This document shows positions 27,687 to 39,594 of a stretch of 64,000 nt of DNA, piece by piece; within the stretch, counting starts at the first letter, position 1, and each line of letters starts with the position of its first letter. Source of the DNA: Planctomycetaceae bacterium (GTDB lineage Bacteria; Planctomycetota; Planctomycetia; Planctomycetales; Planctomycetaceae). Below the pieces are notes generated by a model. It was not told where the DNA came from, searched no databases, and was given only the letters and a program-made list of their open reading frames with translations. The stretch is from NCBI GenBank assembly GCA_028284145.1, contig JANQSH010000093.1, positions 1-64,000 of the forward strand, read 5' to 3'. Both the position numbers and the translations under genes were made by a program.

Positions 27687-28979
27687 TTAAGTTTTTGCAT
27701 TCAAGCCGAAGGCATCGCGCAGATCGGTGATGTCCGATTCGGTCATCACCGAGACGTCGCCAATCGATTGGGCGTTGATGACTGCCTCGGCTGTTGATTC
27801 CAGCACTTCCAGCCGGTCGAACGCATCGAGCACACTCGAACCGGTCACGAGGACGCCATCATTTTCCAGAATGGCCGCGGGAGTTTCGGCTGAAACGTAT
27901 TCCGAGATGCTGCCGTCGTTCTCATATTGCACTCCATACGGTACACGATGCACATCGCGCAGGAAGACATAACTCTCGGGAATCGTGCGGACATCAAATT
28001 CGGATTCCGTCACACTGAAGGCCGTCGCGTTAACAGGATGAGCAAAGACAATTGCCTGCACATGCGGATGATTGCGGTAAATCGCCTGATGCGCGAAGAC
28101 GGCTCGGCTCGCTTTTTTCCCAGCTTCTCGCTGGTCACCATTAACCAGCACGAAATCGTCGATTTCCAACGCCTCCCGATCCTGCTGTGTCGGAGTAATG
28201 AGGAAGGCGTTGTCCCCCACACGGGCGGAAAAACTCCCCTCGGTGCTGATCAGTAATCGTTGCCGGCATCCGCGACGAACAAACTCCCGAAGCTGCCGCC
28301 GGAGTTCTTTCTCATCGCTCGTTGCCGGTGATGGTTCGACGCCATCCAGTGCCACACTGCGATTGTGAGCCTGGTCGAGTTGAAGCTGCGTCAAGTATTG
28401 CACGTCACCCAACTGGTTGCCCTTGATGATCGTCTTGGCGGCAAACTCGAAAGCTTCAAACCGCTGAAACGCATGCGCGAGTGACTTCCCACCGACAACC
28501 ACGCCATGGTTTTCCAGAATGACGCTGTCACAGGTTTGAAAAACGTCCGCGATATTCTGCCCCAGCTGATCGCTGCCCGGCAGCGCGTACGGAGCAAAAC
28601 CAGTTCGACCACAAACCGAATTCGCCTGGTGAAATAAACGCGTGTCTGGTGTCTGGCCGCAAATGCTGAATGCCACCAATGCAACAGGATGTGCATGCAC
28701 GATCGCTTTGATATCGGGCCTGGTGTCATAGATAGCCTGATGGAATGGAAATTCGGAAGAGGGGGGATGAAGACCTTCCACCGATGAGTCTGCCTTCACG
28801 CAGACGATGTCTTTCCTCGTCAAACTCCCCTTATCTACTCGTGCCGGAGAAATCCAGATGTCCTCGTTTTCGTCACGAATCGAAAGATTTCCTCCGGAAG
28901 TGGTTGTCATGCGATAGCGATAGATGCGTTCCATCGTCTGCATGATTTCGTCGCGAGGGTGTGAAAGTGGTCTGGTCAT
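27687..28979 (-). CDS. Tandem class II aldolase/adducin-domain protein, second domain degenerate
   Basis: 430 residues with two copies of the aldolase II fold. The first (about 8-200) has the metal set of L-fuculose- or L-rhamnulose-phosphate aldolases: H95 and H97 in VHAHP, H158 in ENHG, and E76. The second (about 225-425) aligns well ([33 protein letters not shown]) but has lost E76 (Ala), H95 (Phe) and H158 (Asp), so it probably cannot bind zinc. The first half could cleave or epimerise a sugar phosphate; the second may be structural or regulatory. The substrate is unknown. No operon partner: the upstream neighbour gmhA is about 660 bp away. Confidence 0.8.
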   Translation of the reverse strand: MTRPLSHPRDEIMQTMERIYRYRMTTTSGGNLSIRDENEDIWISPARVDKGSLTRKDIVCVKADSSVEGLHPPSSEFPFHQAIYDTRPDIKAIVHAHPVALVAFSICGQTPDTRLFHQANSVCGRTGFAPYALPGSDQLGQNIADVFQTCDSVILENHGVVVGGKSLAHAFQRFEAFEFAAKTIIKGNQLGDVQYLTQLQLDQAHNRSVALDGVEPSPATSDEKELRRQLREFVRRGCRQRLLISTEGSFSARVGDNAFLITPTQQDREALEIDDFVLVNGDQREAGKKASRAVFAHQAIYRNHPHVQAIVFAHPVNATAFSVTESEFDVRTIPESYVFLRDVHRVPYGVQYENDGSISEYVSAETPAAILENDGVLVTGSSVLDAFDRLEVLESTAEAVINAQSIGDVSVMTESDITDLRDAFGLNAKT

Positions 28980-29636
28980 CGTGCATTCGATTCCGGTGTA
29001 AAGGCATACTCGGATTGAAAACGTTTCCGGCTTTTCAGCGATAACGCCGTGTTGCAGTTTTTCGTGCGTCTCGATTCCGGCGAATATATCCTGTTCCTCG
29101 ATACACCACCACGAACGCAGACGTGCCTGGCGAAAGATGTAACGGGAATACGGGGATGAATGTCCGACCGAATTTGCCTTCTCCCGATCTTTATGATCTT
29201 CCCCGGAAAAAGTGAACAGTGAATCGATTCAAAAAAGGGAATGAGGTTTCCGCAAGTGCTTGTCCTCGGAAATCACCAGCAATTCAGAAATCACCAACCA
29301 GTGCCGCGACTGAGTTCTTTGCTTCTTTATTTATCACCGGTCTGTCTATCGCCAGAGACTGGCGAGCGACCAATAAACTGCTCCGACGAAGGCAGAACTC
29401 AACACAACGCTGCGGTCCGGAACAGCGCCCGACTCTCGAGCTCGTTCAGGCTGAGGCAACACGACGACGAAGGCAGACAGACCCGGCTGTAAAAGCGATC
29501 AATGTAATCGATCACGCTGGTGTCGCCTGCTCGAACGTTCCATACTGGTTGTGCTGCACCTCCTCGACTTTGAAACTGCTTTGAAACTGCGAAAGAAACT
29601 TCCCCCCGGCGCCTTACACATGTCACATTCGCCGGT
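28980..29636. other. Long gap without a supported gene
   Basis: 657 bp between the aldolase start and the end of gmhA. The aldolase frame stays open upstream to about 29,225 but contains no ATG, GTG or TTG start, so I do not extend the gene. Other open frames here have no recognisable features. I found no tRNA-like fold. Confidence 0.4.
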
Positions 29637-30248
29637 TCACTCTGCCGGAAAGACCGCGCGCTCCACAATGTGACAGATCATGTGTTCGATCGCCAAATGG
29701 CTTTCCTGAATGTACTGCGTGAAATCACTTGGTACAGAAATCGCAACGTCGACCATCGTCTTCAGTTTGCCGCCGGAACCGCACAGGATGATCGTTTTCA
29801 TTCCACGGTTTCTCGCGGCTTCGACAGCGAGAACGACGTTCTGCGAATTGCCGCTGGTGCTGATGCCCAGTAGCACGTCTCCGTCTCGGCCCAGCGCTTC
29901 CACCTGGCGTGCGAAGAGTCCGTCAAATCCGAAGTCATTCGGGTAGGCGGTCAGAAACGATGTGTCGGTCGTCAAAGCAATCGCCGGCAGCGCCGGTCGT
30001 GGAAAATCGGCAGAAAGCCGCGCGGTGAACTCCGCCGCCATGTGCTGGCAATCGGCTGCACTACCGCCATTGCCACAGAGCAAAAGTTGATGTTGCGCAC
30101 GAAACGCGTTGGCAATCATGTCGGCTGCCGCGAGAATCTCATTGCGACACTCAACTGCGACACGTTGTTTGATCTCCGCTGACCCTCGCAGGTAGTCGGC
30201 CACATATTCGGTCAAGCTGTCGGTCGCTGTTTCATTCAGCATGTTCAT
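29637..30248 (-). CDS. gmhA: Phosphoheptose isomerase-like SIS protein
   Basis: A 203-residue SIS-domain protein. GmhA isomerises sedoheptulose-7-phosphate to D-glycero-D-manno-heptose-7-phosphate, the first step to ADP- or GDP-heptose. Motifs are CGNGGSAADCQHMAAE (about 58-73, with the active-site Glu), GISTSGNSQNV (sugar-phosphate loop) and QESHLAIEHMICHIVE carrying the catalytic His. It overlaps the downstream end of the HAD phosphatase gene by 17 bp, and that gene acts two steps later, so the pair is a heptose module. Planctomycetes make lipopolysaccharide, which is the likely use. Confidence 0.88.
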   Translation of the reverse strand: MNMLNETATDSLTEYVADYLRGSAEIKQRVAVECRNEILAAADMIANAFRAQHQLLLCGNGGSAADCQHMAAEFTARLSADFPRPALPAIALTTDTSFLTAYPNDFGFDGLFARQVEALGRDGDVLLGISTSGNSQNVVLAVEAARNRGMKTIILCGSGGKLKTMVDVAISVPSDFTQYIQESHLAIEHMICHIVERAVFPAE

Positions 30249-30957
30249 GAACCGTCTTCTCGCTCCGCCTCAGGTTCGGTTGTTGCCCTGTTTCGATCGC
30301 GGAATCCTCCACGACCTCCGTTGTGGGAGTTTCGCACATCGATGTGTGAGTTATATGAAGTCCGGCGTAATGTCCACAGATACGGCGTTGAATAATTTCG
30401 GCCACTTCAATCAGATCTTCGACCTTATAATCGGGTTGGCACAGCAGCGAAGCCGCCAGTTCCTCCTCGCTCCCCTGGCCGTTGGAGCCACCTTTACCAT
30501 TACGATTGGCTTTGTTCTCCACCAGAAATGTTGTCGCGCCGAAAGCCTGTCCCACAGCGATGTCCGTTGGTTTGTCACCCACTACAAAAGTGTCGTGCGG
30601 AGCAAATTGAAAATCGCGAATCGCCTGTTCAACCAGACCGGTGCGTGGTTTGCGACAGCAGCAATTATCATCCGGTCCATGCGGACAGACATAGATACCA
30701 TCCACCTCTACGCCTTCGGTGGCCAACTGTGCAATCATCCGGGCATGAACCCGATCCAGGGTGGCGCGGTCAAAGTAACCTCGGGAGATGCCCGACTGAT
30801 TGGTGATGACAATCAACCCCAGTCCCATCAAGCGGAGCTTTCGCATTCCCATCACAGCACCGGGGCAAAACCGCAAATCGTCCGGGTTCGACAGGTAATG
30901 GCAGTCGATATTGATCGTGCCATCGCGATCCAGCAGGACGTATCTTGGCTGCGGCAT
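30232..30957 (-). CDS. gmhB: D-glycero-D-manno-heptose 1,7-bisphosphate phosphatase-like HAD protein
   Basis: A 241-residue HAD-IIIA phosphatase. D10 and D12 of LLDRDGTIN are the nucleophile and the general acid; ITNQSGISRG is motif II, CRKPRTG holds the motif III lysine, and VGDKPTDI carries the motif IV acids. The Cys/His zinc-binding loop typical of GmhB is present (CPHGPDDNCCC). After the core, about 75 residues form a polar extension lacking in E. coli GmhB. It removes the C7 phosphate from heptose bisphosphate. It is upstream of gmhA in a two-gene operon; no heptose kinase or nucleotidyltransferase is in the window. Confidence 0.87.
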   Translation of the reverse strand: MPQPRYVLLDRDGTINIDCHYLSNPDDLRFCPGAVMGMRKLRLMGLGLIVITNQSGISRGYFDRATLDRVHARMIAQLATEGVEVDGIYVCPHGPDDNCCCRKPRTGLVEQAIRDFQFAPHDTFVVGDKPTDIAVGQAFGATTFLVENKANRNGKGGSNGQGSEEELAASLLCQPDYKVEDLIEVAEIIQRRICGHYAGLHITHTSMCETPTTEVVEDSAIETGQQPNLRRSEKTVHEHAE

Positions 30958-31406
30958 TGTTCGGAACCAGTTTGAGAGTAAAAGGTTTGGAGAAGTCGAC
31001 CGCAGGAATGAGATGGCGGATGATGACCTAAAATGATCAGGCGAGAAACCTGGAACGCCAGTGCGGGCGTATAGGAGTTATCCGGCAGAAACGGCGGAAA
31101 GTCAATATGGATTATTCTCATGCCGATTCGAGACAGGCGGTTGTTCACCGTGCAGTCAGTATCCATCGGTCAAACTTGCGGGGCGTGGAAAATGGACCAC
31201 TCACCCTGGTGTGAAATGTGTGTGGTTGTGGTTTTTCCGGTGATGATTCGGCGTAACGGAGCAAATCTGAGCGACTTGCGAACTGTGCCTTTGCTTCCGC
31301 CCGAAGGCGAAATGTAGAATGGTGGCGTCAAATGCCAACGGACTTGTGTAACAGGTTGCAACAGACGATTGGCGATTTATTGCCAATCCGGGCCAAAAAA
31401 GAGAGC
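30958..31406. other. Divergent intergenic region gmhB / thrC
   Basis: A 449-bp region holding the promoters of both genes. A candidate thrC promoter is at 31,291-31,320. No other gene is supported. Confidence 0.4.
31291..31320 (+). promoter_or_regulatory. Candidate promoter for thrC
   Basis: TTGCTT, 18-bp spacer, TAGAAT, ending 86 nt before the thrC ATG. Moderate match to sigma-70; assigned from sequence only. Confidence 0.35.
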
Positions 31407-32780
<1,374 letters not shown>

Positions 32781-33328
32781 AGTGGGTGGAGTGAAATCCA
32801 CTACACGTCAGTACCACCTTTGAGTTGGTGAGCTGTGCTCTGCTTCACCCACCCTGCCGCAGGGTAGCCCGGTTTACTCGCCAACCTGGGATGCCGAAGG
32901 CATCAGGAGGACACTTCCCATAGCTGCGTTGCCACGCAACACGTTTGATCAGAAAAATAGCACATTGCCCTGTTTTTCTTAGAGCGTAATACACTCTGAA
33001 CACTGCCGTCCTGTCCAGATTCCATTCCTCTGTGAGTTTCAAGATCTCAGTGTTCCCGGTGCCTTTGCGGTTCAATTCCCCGGCGCATAAAAACGCCCGA
33101 GACAGTTTCCCGTCCCGGGCGGTTTATGGAAATCGGGTTGTGTGGAAGTCGTGGTCTCTGCTCCAAAGTCGGCGTAACTCGATGATCGTCGCGATCGATC
33201 AACATCCTCGCCATGCAGAGGCGTATCGACAGTAAGCGAAGGCATATCCCCTTTCAAAACCGATTGGCGGCAACAGGCTGGCAACACAATTTTGCCAGAT
33301 GCAGCACACAGAGGTTTTGAAAAGTCAA
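32781..33328. other. Intergenic gap between convergent thrC and groEL
   Basis: 548 bp. It contains an imperfect GC-rich inverted repeat just after thrC, a near-perfect hairpin GCGTTG-N5-CAACaC (32,926-32,942) related to two others in the window, a lone AGAGCGTAATACACTCT palindrome (32,981-32,997) resembling one end of the 105-bp element, and the groEL terminator (33,085-33,121). Confidence 0.5.
33085..33121 (-). terminator. Intrinsic terminator of the groES-groEL operon
   Basis: On the minus strand: CGCCCGGGAC, loop GGGAAACT, GTCTCGGGCG (10 pairs, one of them G-U), followed by TTTTTATGC. It lies about 210 nt after the groEL stop. The loop octamer is identical to that of the enolase terminator. 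Confidence 0.88.
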
Positions 33329-34942
<1,614 letters not shown>

Positions 34943-35049
34943 GACGGGACGTCTCCTGTAACTGAGGTTGGTTTGTCTGGTTGTCTGTTAGTGCTGATTG
35001 TCTGTTGTAGTGGCAGGTGAATCTATTCGAGGCCAACCATGTCATTCGC

Positions 35050-35352
35050 CTAGATGACCGCGAGGATGTCACTTTCCCGCAGCAGCAGGTAAGTCTCATC
35101 GCCGAGGGGAAACTCATCACCCGCGTAAGAACTGAAGATGACTTTGTCCCCTTCTTTCACCGTCAGCGGGACTTTCGTGCCATCGTCGCGCCGATGACCA
35201 TCTCCCACTGCAACGATACTGCCGCGTTGGGGCTTGTCCTGGGCCGAATCAGGCAGGACGATGCCACCAGCGGTGGTCGACTCGGCATCGGCTCGCTTCA
35301 GTACGACGCGATCGCCAATGGGAACAATTTTCGGTCCGGATTTCTTTGCCAT
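35050..35352 (-). CDS. groES: Co-chaperonin GroES
   Basis: 100 residues. It has the GDRVVLKRADAEST N-terminal strand, the mobile loop (TTAGGIVLPDSAQDKPQ) that docks on GroEL, and the conserved GDKVIFSSYAGDEF and ESDILAVI. It caps the GroEL ring during folding. The ATG at 35,352 has a strong GGAG 8 nt upstream; the frame stays open to 35,451, but the extra 33 residues are not GroES-like. It is the first gene of the groES-groEL operon. An inverted repeat with a 9-nt spacer lies 114 nt upstream of the start (35,466-35,490). Confidence 0.97.
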   Translation of the reverse strand: MAKKSGPKIVPIGDRVVLKRADAESTTAGGIVLPDSAQDKPQRGSIVAVGDGHRRDDGTKVPLTVKEGDKVIFSSYAGDEFPLGDETYLLLRESDILAVI

Positions 35353-35912
35353 CGATGTCTCCTTCAAGTGCCTCTCTGAGGGGAATGCTATCTGTTCCAA
35401 CGGTCGCAATAAGAAAGAATTGCGACACGCCAATCTGGTTTTCCGTTCCATGACGAATCAGTTATTTCAATCATTCCGCTTGTGATTGAAGAATCGCCAG
35501 TTTCCAACAAGTTCCAACATTATCAATGCGGAATCCTGCCAATCCATGTCTGGAAGAGACAGGTTGAACAGTCTGAAAGCGAACCGCGTGCCATTTGGAT
35601 TCCATTTTGCAAAGTCTGGTATTACATAAGCTTACCGCTTTTGCTATTCCACAATCTCTGCCACTTCAGTGCGAAAACGGATGATCGGTGAAACTCGTGG
35701 CTGTCAAATTGGCAGTGAATTCCATCGCAATCCATCACGAAAATCAGCCCTGAACAATTGACAGATTCAGGAGAACAGGTAAAGATGGAGAAATCGGAAC
35801 AAAGTTGGCAGCGAGATGGCTATGACATCGCGGTCCAACTCTCTCTTGAAATTCTCGCTTCGGTCTCGGCTCTCATCTTCAACATTGCTGTGAAGGTGAG
35901 GACAACCAGATT
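35353..35912. other. Divergent region upstream of groES and the TPR gene
   Basis: 560 bp. Holds the inverted repeat at 35,466-35,490. The classical CIRCE element (TTAGCACTC-N9-GAGTGCTAA) was not found. A small plus-strand frame at 35,758-35,967 is not supported as a gene. Confidence 0.45.
35466..35490 (-). promoter_or_regulatory. CIRCE-like inverted repeat upstream of groES
   Basis: TTCAATCA-N9-TGATTGAA, perfect 8-bp arms with a 9-nt spacer, 114 nt before the groES ATG. The architecture (arms of 8-9, spacer 9, position before groES) is that of the HrcA operator CIRCE, but the arm sequence is different. It may be the binding site of another heat-shock repressor. Confidence 0.45.
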
Positions 35913-36743
35913 ATGCTCCAATCCTGCGAGGCTCGCACGCTTGTTCCCAGCGTCGAGAGGCTACTGAATCTTGCTGAAAGATACCGGTCGACGGGAGATC
36001 TCGCCGAAGCAACCCAGGTTTTTTTTCAAGCAATTTCCATTGATGATGGAACATCCGCTCGTGTTGCGTTTCTCAGATTTCTGCTGCAGCAGGAGCGGAA
36101 TGCGGAGGCCTGCCATCAAGCAGGATTGCTCTTGAACCATGCCCGTGTTGGCCAGGATCTGGCGCTGCAAAAACTGGCCTACTCGTCTCTGGCGTCGGCT
36201 CATCGCATGCGGTCGGAATTCGACATGGCAGCCCGTTACGAACAATTGGCGATTTCCGCCGGGCAAAAAGCGATCTCTCGCAATCCGACCGAACCAATGG
36301 AAGCCCCCTGTTTCTTTTCCGATATGGCAACCGATGCCCTGCAGCGAGGAGAATTGAATCTCGCCGAGGAATTATTGAGACGATCGATTGCAGCGAATTC
36401 CACACCTGACGGATCACAAACCGAATTGGCGGATGATTGGGGCAATCTGGGAGCGATCGCTGCCTTGAGAGGCGAGCTTCGTCATGCGGTCGCCTGTTTC
36501 TGGAATGCCCTGAAACTGCACCGGGAACTCAGGGACTTTCACGGTGAGGGTTGCGATCTGTTGAACCTGGCGGAAGTCGCGTGGGAGACGGGGCATCGCC
36601 GACTCGCATTTCGCTGCTATCGTCGCGCTGTTGCCGCATTTGAAGAAATCGAAGAAGTGAATGCCGCGGATCGAGCTCGCCAAATGTTACATCGGGCTGT
36701 CAAAATTGCCGAAGTGACATCTCGTGATCTGTTGTTGAATTGA
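35913..36743 (+). CDS. Tetratricopeptide-repeat protein
   Basis: 276 residues, all helical, with at least four TPR-like helix pairs: RYRSTGDLAEATQVFFQAI (about 24), ALQRGELNLAEELLRRSI (about 140), LGAIAALRGELRHAVACFWNAL (about 177) and AEVAWETGHRRLAFRCYRRAV (about 222), each with the small-residue and aromatic spacing of TPRs. No signal peptide or membrane segment. TPRs are protein-binding scaffolds; the partner is unknown. It is transcribed away from groES and ends 142 nt before ilvE. The start codon has only a distant purine-rich stretch, so the true N-terminus is uncertain. Confidence 0.75.
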   Translation: MLQSCEARTLVPSVERLLNLAERYRSTGDLAEATQVFFQAISIDDGTSARVAFLRFLLQQERNAEACHQAGLLLNHARVGQDLALQKLAYSSLASAHRMRSEFDMAARYEQLAISAGQKAISRNPTEPMEAPCFFSDMATDALQRGELNLAEELLRRSIAANSTPDGSQTELADDWGNLGAIAALRGELRHAVACFWNALKLHRELRDFHGEGCDLLNLAEVAWETGHRRLAFRCYRRAVAAFEEIEEVNAADRARQMLHRAVKIAEVTSRDLLLN

Positions 36744-36885
36744 GATCGACAAATCGAGTCCGGGGGAGCGGGGCAGAATTTCCGTTGTCTCGCGTGCGTG
36801 ACGTGGCGGAATCAGGTAACTTGAGGACGGTAAACCTGCTTTCCGCCTTCGTGAACCGACCTGCTTTGACACCGAGAACCCCGGC

Positions 36886-37749
36886 ATGTCCAAATCTGTC
36901 TACATCAATGGAGAACTCCTCCCGGAGGAGAATGCAAAAATCAGCGTGTTCGATCACGGTTTGCTTTACGGTGATGGCGTTTTTGAAGGCATTCGCGTAT
37001 ATGGCGGCAACGTGTTTCTTCTGAATGAGCATGTTGAGCGGCTTTTTGAAAGTGCCAATGCCATTCGGCTGACGATCCCTCTGAACCGGGAACAGGTCAG
37101 CGAAGCGGTGCGGGAAACCGTTCAGGCCAATGGTATCTCCGATGGCTATGTGCGATTAGTCGTCACACGCGGGTCCGGCTCACTTGGGCTGGACATCCAC
37201 CGCACAGGTGATCCGCAATTGATTGTGATTGCTGACACGATCATGCTTTACCCGGCTGAGTTCTATGAAAACGGTTTGGAGCTGATCACCGCCAGCACGG
37301 TGCGGAATCATCCGCAGGCACTTAGCCCGCGCGTGAAGTCGCTGAATTACCTGAACAACATTCTCGCCAAAATTGAAGGAACCGATACTGGCGCGATTGA
37401 AGCATTGATGTTGAACCACAAGGGTGAGGTGGCCGAGTGCACGGGGGATAACATCTTCATCGTTAAACGTGGAGTGCTGCGGACACCCCCGCCCGACGCA
37501 GGCATTCTCGAGGGTATCACGCGCAATGCCGTGATGAAACTTGCGGTTGAAGCTGGGGTTGTCGTTGAAGAAATGACAATGACGCGGCATGATATTTTCA
37601 TTGCTGATGAATGCTTCCTGACCGGTACAGCCGCGGAGGTCATTCCCGTTGTCAGTCTCGATGGCAGAACCATCGGCAATGGCAGACCAGGGCCAGTCAC
37701 CCGCGACCTGCTGCAGAGATTCCAGGCGCTGACCCGTTCCGCAAATTGA
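36886..37749 (+). CDS. ilvE: Branched-chain amino acid aminotransferase
   Basis: A 287-residue fold-type IV PLP aminotransferase. It carries the N-terminal FDHGLLYGDGVFEGIR signature, the PLP-lysine in RVKSLNYLNNIL, NHKGEVAECTGDNIF and the C-terminal FLTGTAAEVIPV. It makes valine, leucine and isoleucine from their keto acids with glutamate. D-amino acid aminotransferases and aminodeoxychorismate lyases share the fold, but the length and GTAAEVIPV favour IlvE. ilvD, acting one step earlier in the same pathway, lies 16 kb away at 53,695-55,377. Confidence 0.88.
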   Translation: MSKSVYINGELLPEENAKISVFDHGLLYGDGVFEGIRVYGGNVFLLNEHVERLFESANAIRLTIPLNREQVSEAVRETVQANGISDGYVRLVVTRGSGSLGLDIHRTGDPQLIVIADTIMLYPAEFYENGLELITASTVRNHPQALSPRVKSLNYLNNILAKIEGTDTGAIEALMLNHKGEVAECTGDNIFIVKRGVLRTPPPDAGILEGITRNAVMKLAVEAGVVVEEMTMTRHDIFIADECFLTGTAAEVIPVVSLDGRTIGNGRPGPVTRDLLQRFQALTRSAN

Positions 37750-37850
37750 AGCGATGGGTTGGACAACTTGAACGTTGCCCGGCAGAATGGAAAAAAGCGA
37801 CAGACGTGGCTCACGGCTGAAGGAGATCTTCCCGACAGGAGGTTGGTGCG

Positions 37851-39566
37851 ATGGCGACGAAACTGGCGAAGAAAAAGCGAACTCAGGTTCTGCAACAGGA
37901 TTGCATCATAGGAATGCAAAATTTGCCCGCCAGTTGTATCGACCTGGCATTTGCCGACCCGCCGTTTAATATCGGCTACGAATACGATACGTACAAGGAC
38001 AATCTTTCGTGTGATGCCTACCTCGAATGGAGCCGGGAATGGGCGAGTGAAGTCATTCGCATTCTCAAACCGGATGGCACATTCTGGCTGGCGATTGGCG
38101 ATGAATATGCAGCCGAACTCAAGGTGATGTTCACTCGGGAGCTCGGGCTCACCTGCCGCAGCTGGGTGATCTGGTACTATACTTTTGGCGTGAATTGTAA
38201 AAACAAATTCAGTCGTTCACACGCCCATCTGTTCCATTTTGTGAAAGATCCGGAACAGTTCACTTTCAATGCCGATGACCCCGGCATTCGCATTCCCTCT
38301 GCCCGCCAACTGGTGTATGGCGACAAGCGAGCCAACCCGAAAGGCCGCCTGCCGGATGACACGTGGATTCTCCGACCACAAGACGTCCCGGAATCGTTTT
38401 CCGCTTCCGAAGACACATGGTACTTCCCGCGCGTGAATGGAACATTCAAGGAAAGGAAAGGCTGGCACGGTTGCCAGATGCCGGAGCAACTGTTGGGCCG
38501 CATCATTCGCGCCTGTTCCAACGATGGTGATCTGGTGTTCGACCCGTTTACCGGCAGTGGCACGACTCTGGCGGTCGCGAAGAAGTTGCAGCGGGATTAC
38601 CTCGGCTTTGAATTGAGCGAGGAGTATGCGGCCAATGCAAAGGCGAGACTGGCGGACATCACGCCGGGCGACGCGCTGGAGGGAACGGCCGATCCACTAA
38701 CCAGCGCCCCGACAACGGACAAGGGCCGGAAACTGGGAGAAAAACCGAAACGATCTACGGAAAAACTCAGAACGGTGCAGAAGAAAAAGGATGTAGCAGC
38801 ATTTGATACTGAGGTCATCGTAGAGGCTTTCTCTCGAATTCATGATGGTTGGTCAACAGATTACATTGTTGCGAACTCGGAACTGAACTCTCAATTTGTC
38901 GAAATATGTCATGCACTAGGGTCAGAACTTTCTGCCAGTGAAATTAATCGGCTCCTATTTCATATTCGCAAAGCAGGAAAGCTACTTCCAATCGCATCCA
39001 AGCGGTTCTCGATTCATCCCGAAATACAATTGGATTTTTCCTTTGCCAGCGAAATCGCTGCGAAACAGGTGTGCCTGAAATATGGTGGAAGTCTGGACGA
39101 TGTTCTGTGCGCTCCGGAAAAAGCGATTGAACTCGACAGGGTTGCGGGGGAATTCGCTCCTGGATATTCATCATTATACTACCGTTGGGCAGCCCTCAAT
39201 TTCCGTAAGAAAAGGAAGACTTTCGAGGAGTATGCGGATAGGCTCAGTTCTTCAATGCGGAAACGCGAGGGTCGCCTGTTCTTACTGGATGAAAATCTCA
39301 ATTTTGAGAGAATCCCCCACAGTTCTGGTGTTTACCGCGTTGTAGACGAAGAAGGTGGAGATGTGTATACTGGAGTGACTGCTGATTTTCGGCGGTGGGC
39401 TTCGACGCAATTCGATAGTGAATTCCGAAAGGCGTGGGATTCGCGTGCAAAGTTGTCAGCTTTACGCATTGTGGATGGCATCAATGTGGAAAGCGAAAAA
39501 TGGGGTCTTCGCACGCATTTCATTGGTCAATATGCTCCTCGCTTGAATTACGATATTGTCGGATGA
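37851..39566 (+). CDS. DNA methyltransferase with a long C-terminal extension ending in a degenerate GIY-YIG-like domain
   Basis: 571 residues. The first 300 are an N6-adenine or N4-cytosine methyltransferase of beta-type order: catalytic DPPFNIGY near residue 37, a target-recognition middle, then the SAM-binding DPFTGSGTT near 230. Residues 310-480 are of unknown fold. Residues 491-571 resemble a GIY-YIG domain: GVYRVVD (493-499), VYTG (505-508), FRRW (513-516) and PRLN ending at N566; the position expected to hold the catalytic Glu is Arg554, so cleavage is unlikely. A strong AGGAGG precedes the ATG. GC drops from 58% to 42% between two 60-nt samples taken either side of about 38,790. Two TIR genes follow in an apparent operon, suggesting defence. 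Confidence 0.82.
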   Translation: MATKLAKKKRTQVLQQDCIIGMQNLPASCIDLAFADPPFNIGYEYDTYKDNLSCDAYLEWSREWASEVIRILKPDGTFWLAIGDEYAAELKVMFTRELGLTCRSWVIWYYTFGVNCKNKFSRSHAHLFHFVKDPEQFTFNADDPGIRIPSARQLVYGDKRANPKGRLPDDTWILRPQDVPESFSASEDTWYFPRVNGTFKERKGWHGCQMPEQLLGRIIRACSNDGDLVFDPFTGSGTTLAVAKKLQRDYLGFELSEEYAANAKARLADITPGDALEGTADPLTSAPTTDKGRKLGEKPKRSTEKLRTVQKKKDVAAFDTEVIVEAFSRIHDGWSTDYIVANSELNSQFVEICHALGSELSASEINRLLFHIRKAGKLLPIASKRFSIHPEIQLDFSFASEIAAKQVCLKYGGSLDDVLCAPEKAIELDRVAGEFAPGYSSLYYRWAALNFRKKRKTFEEYADRLSSSMRKREGRLFLLDENLNFERIPHSSGVYRVVDEEGGDVYTGVTADFRRWASTQFDSEFRKAWDSRAKLSALRIVDGINVESEKWGLRTHFIGQYAPRLNYDIVG

Positions 39567-39594
39567 GGGCTCATCCTTAGAATTTGAGCTGGAC

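Noticed and set aside
28980-29225. Open extension upstream of the tandem aldolase
   Set aside because: In frame and stop-free but lacks any ATG, GTG or TTG, and no aldolase homologue would need it.
28980-29636. A tRNA or other structured RNA in the long gap
   Set aside because: No cloverleaf, T-loop or CCA-type end could be found by eye.
32981-32997. A seventh copy of the 105-bp element
   Set aside because: Only the end palindrome is present; neither flank matches the element interior.
35758-35967. Small plus-strand frame before the TPR gene
   Set aside because: Overlaps the TPR start in another frame. Hydrophobic middle but no family; could be chance.
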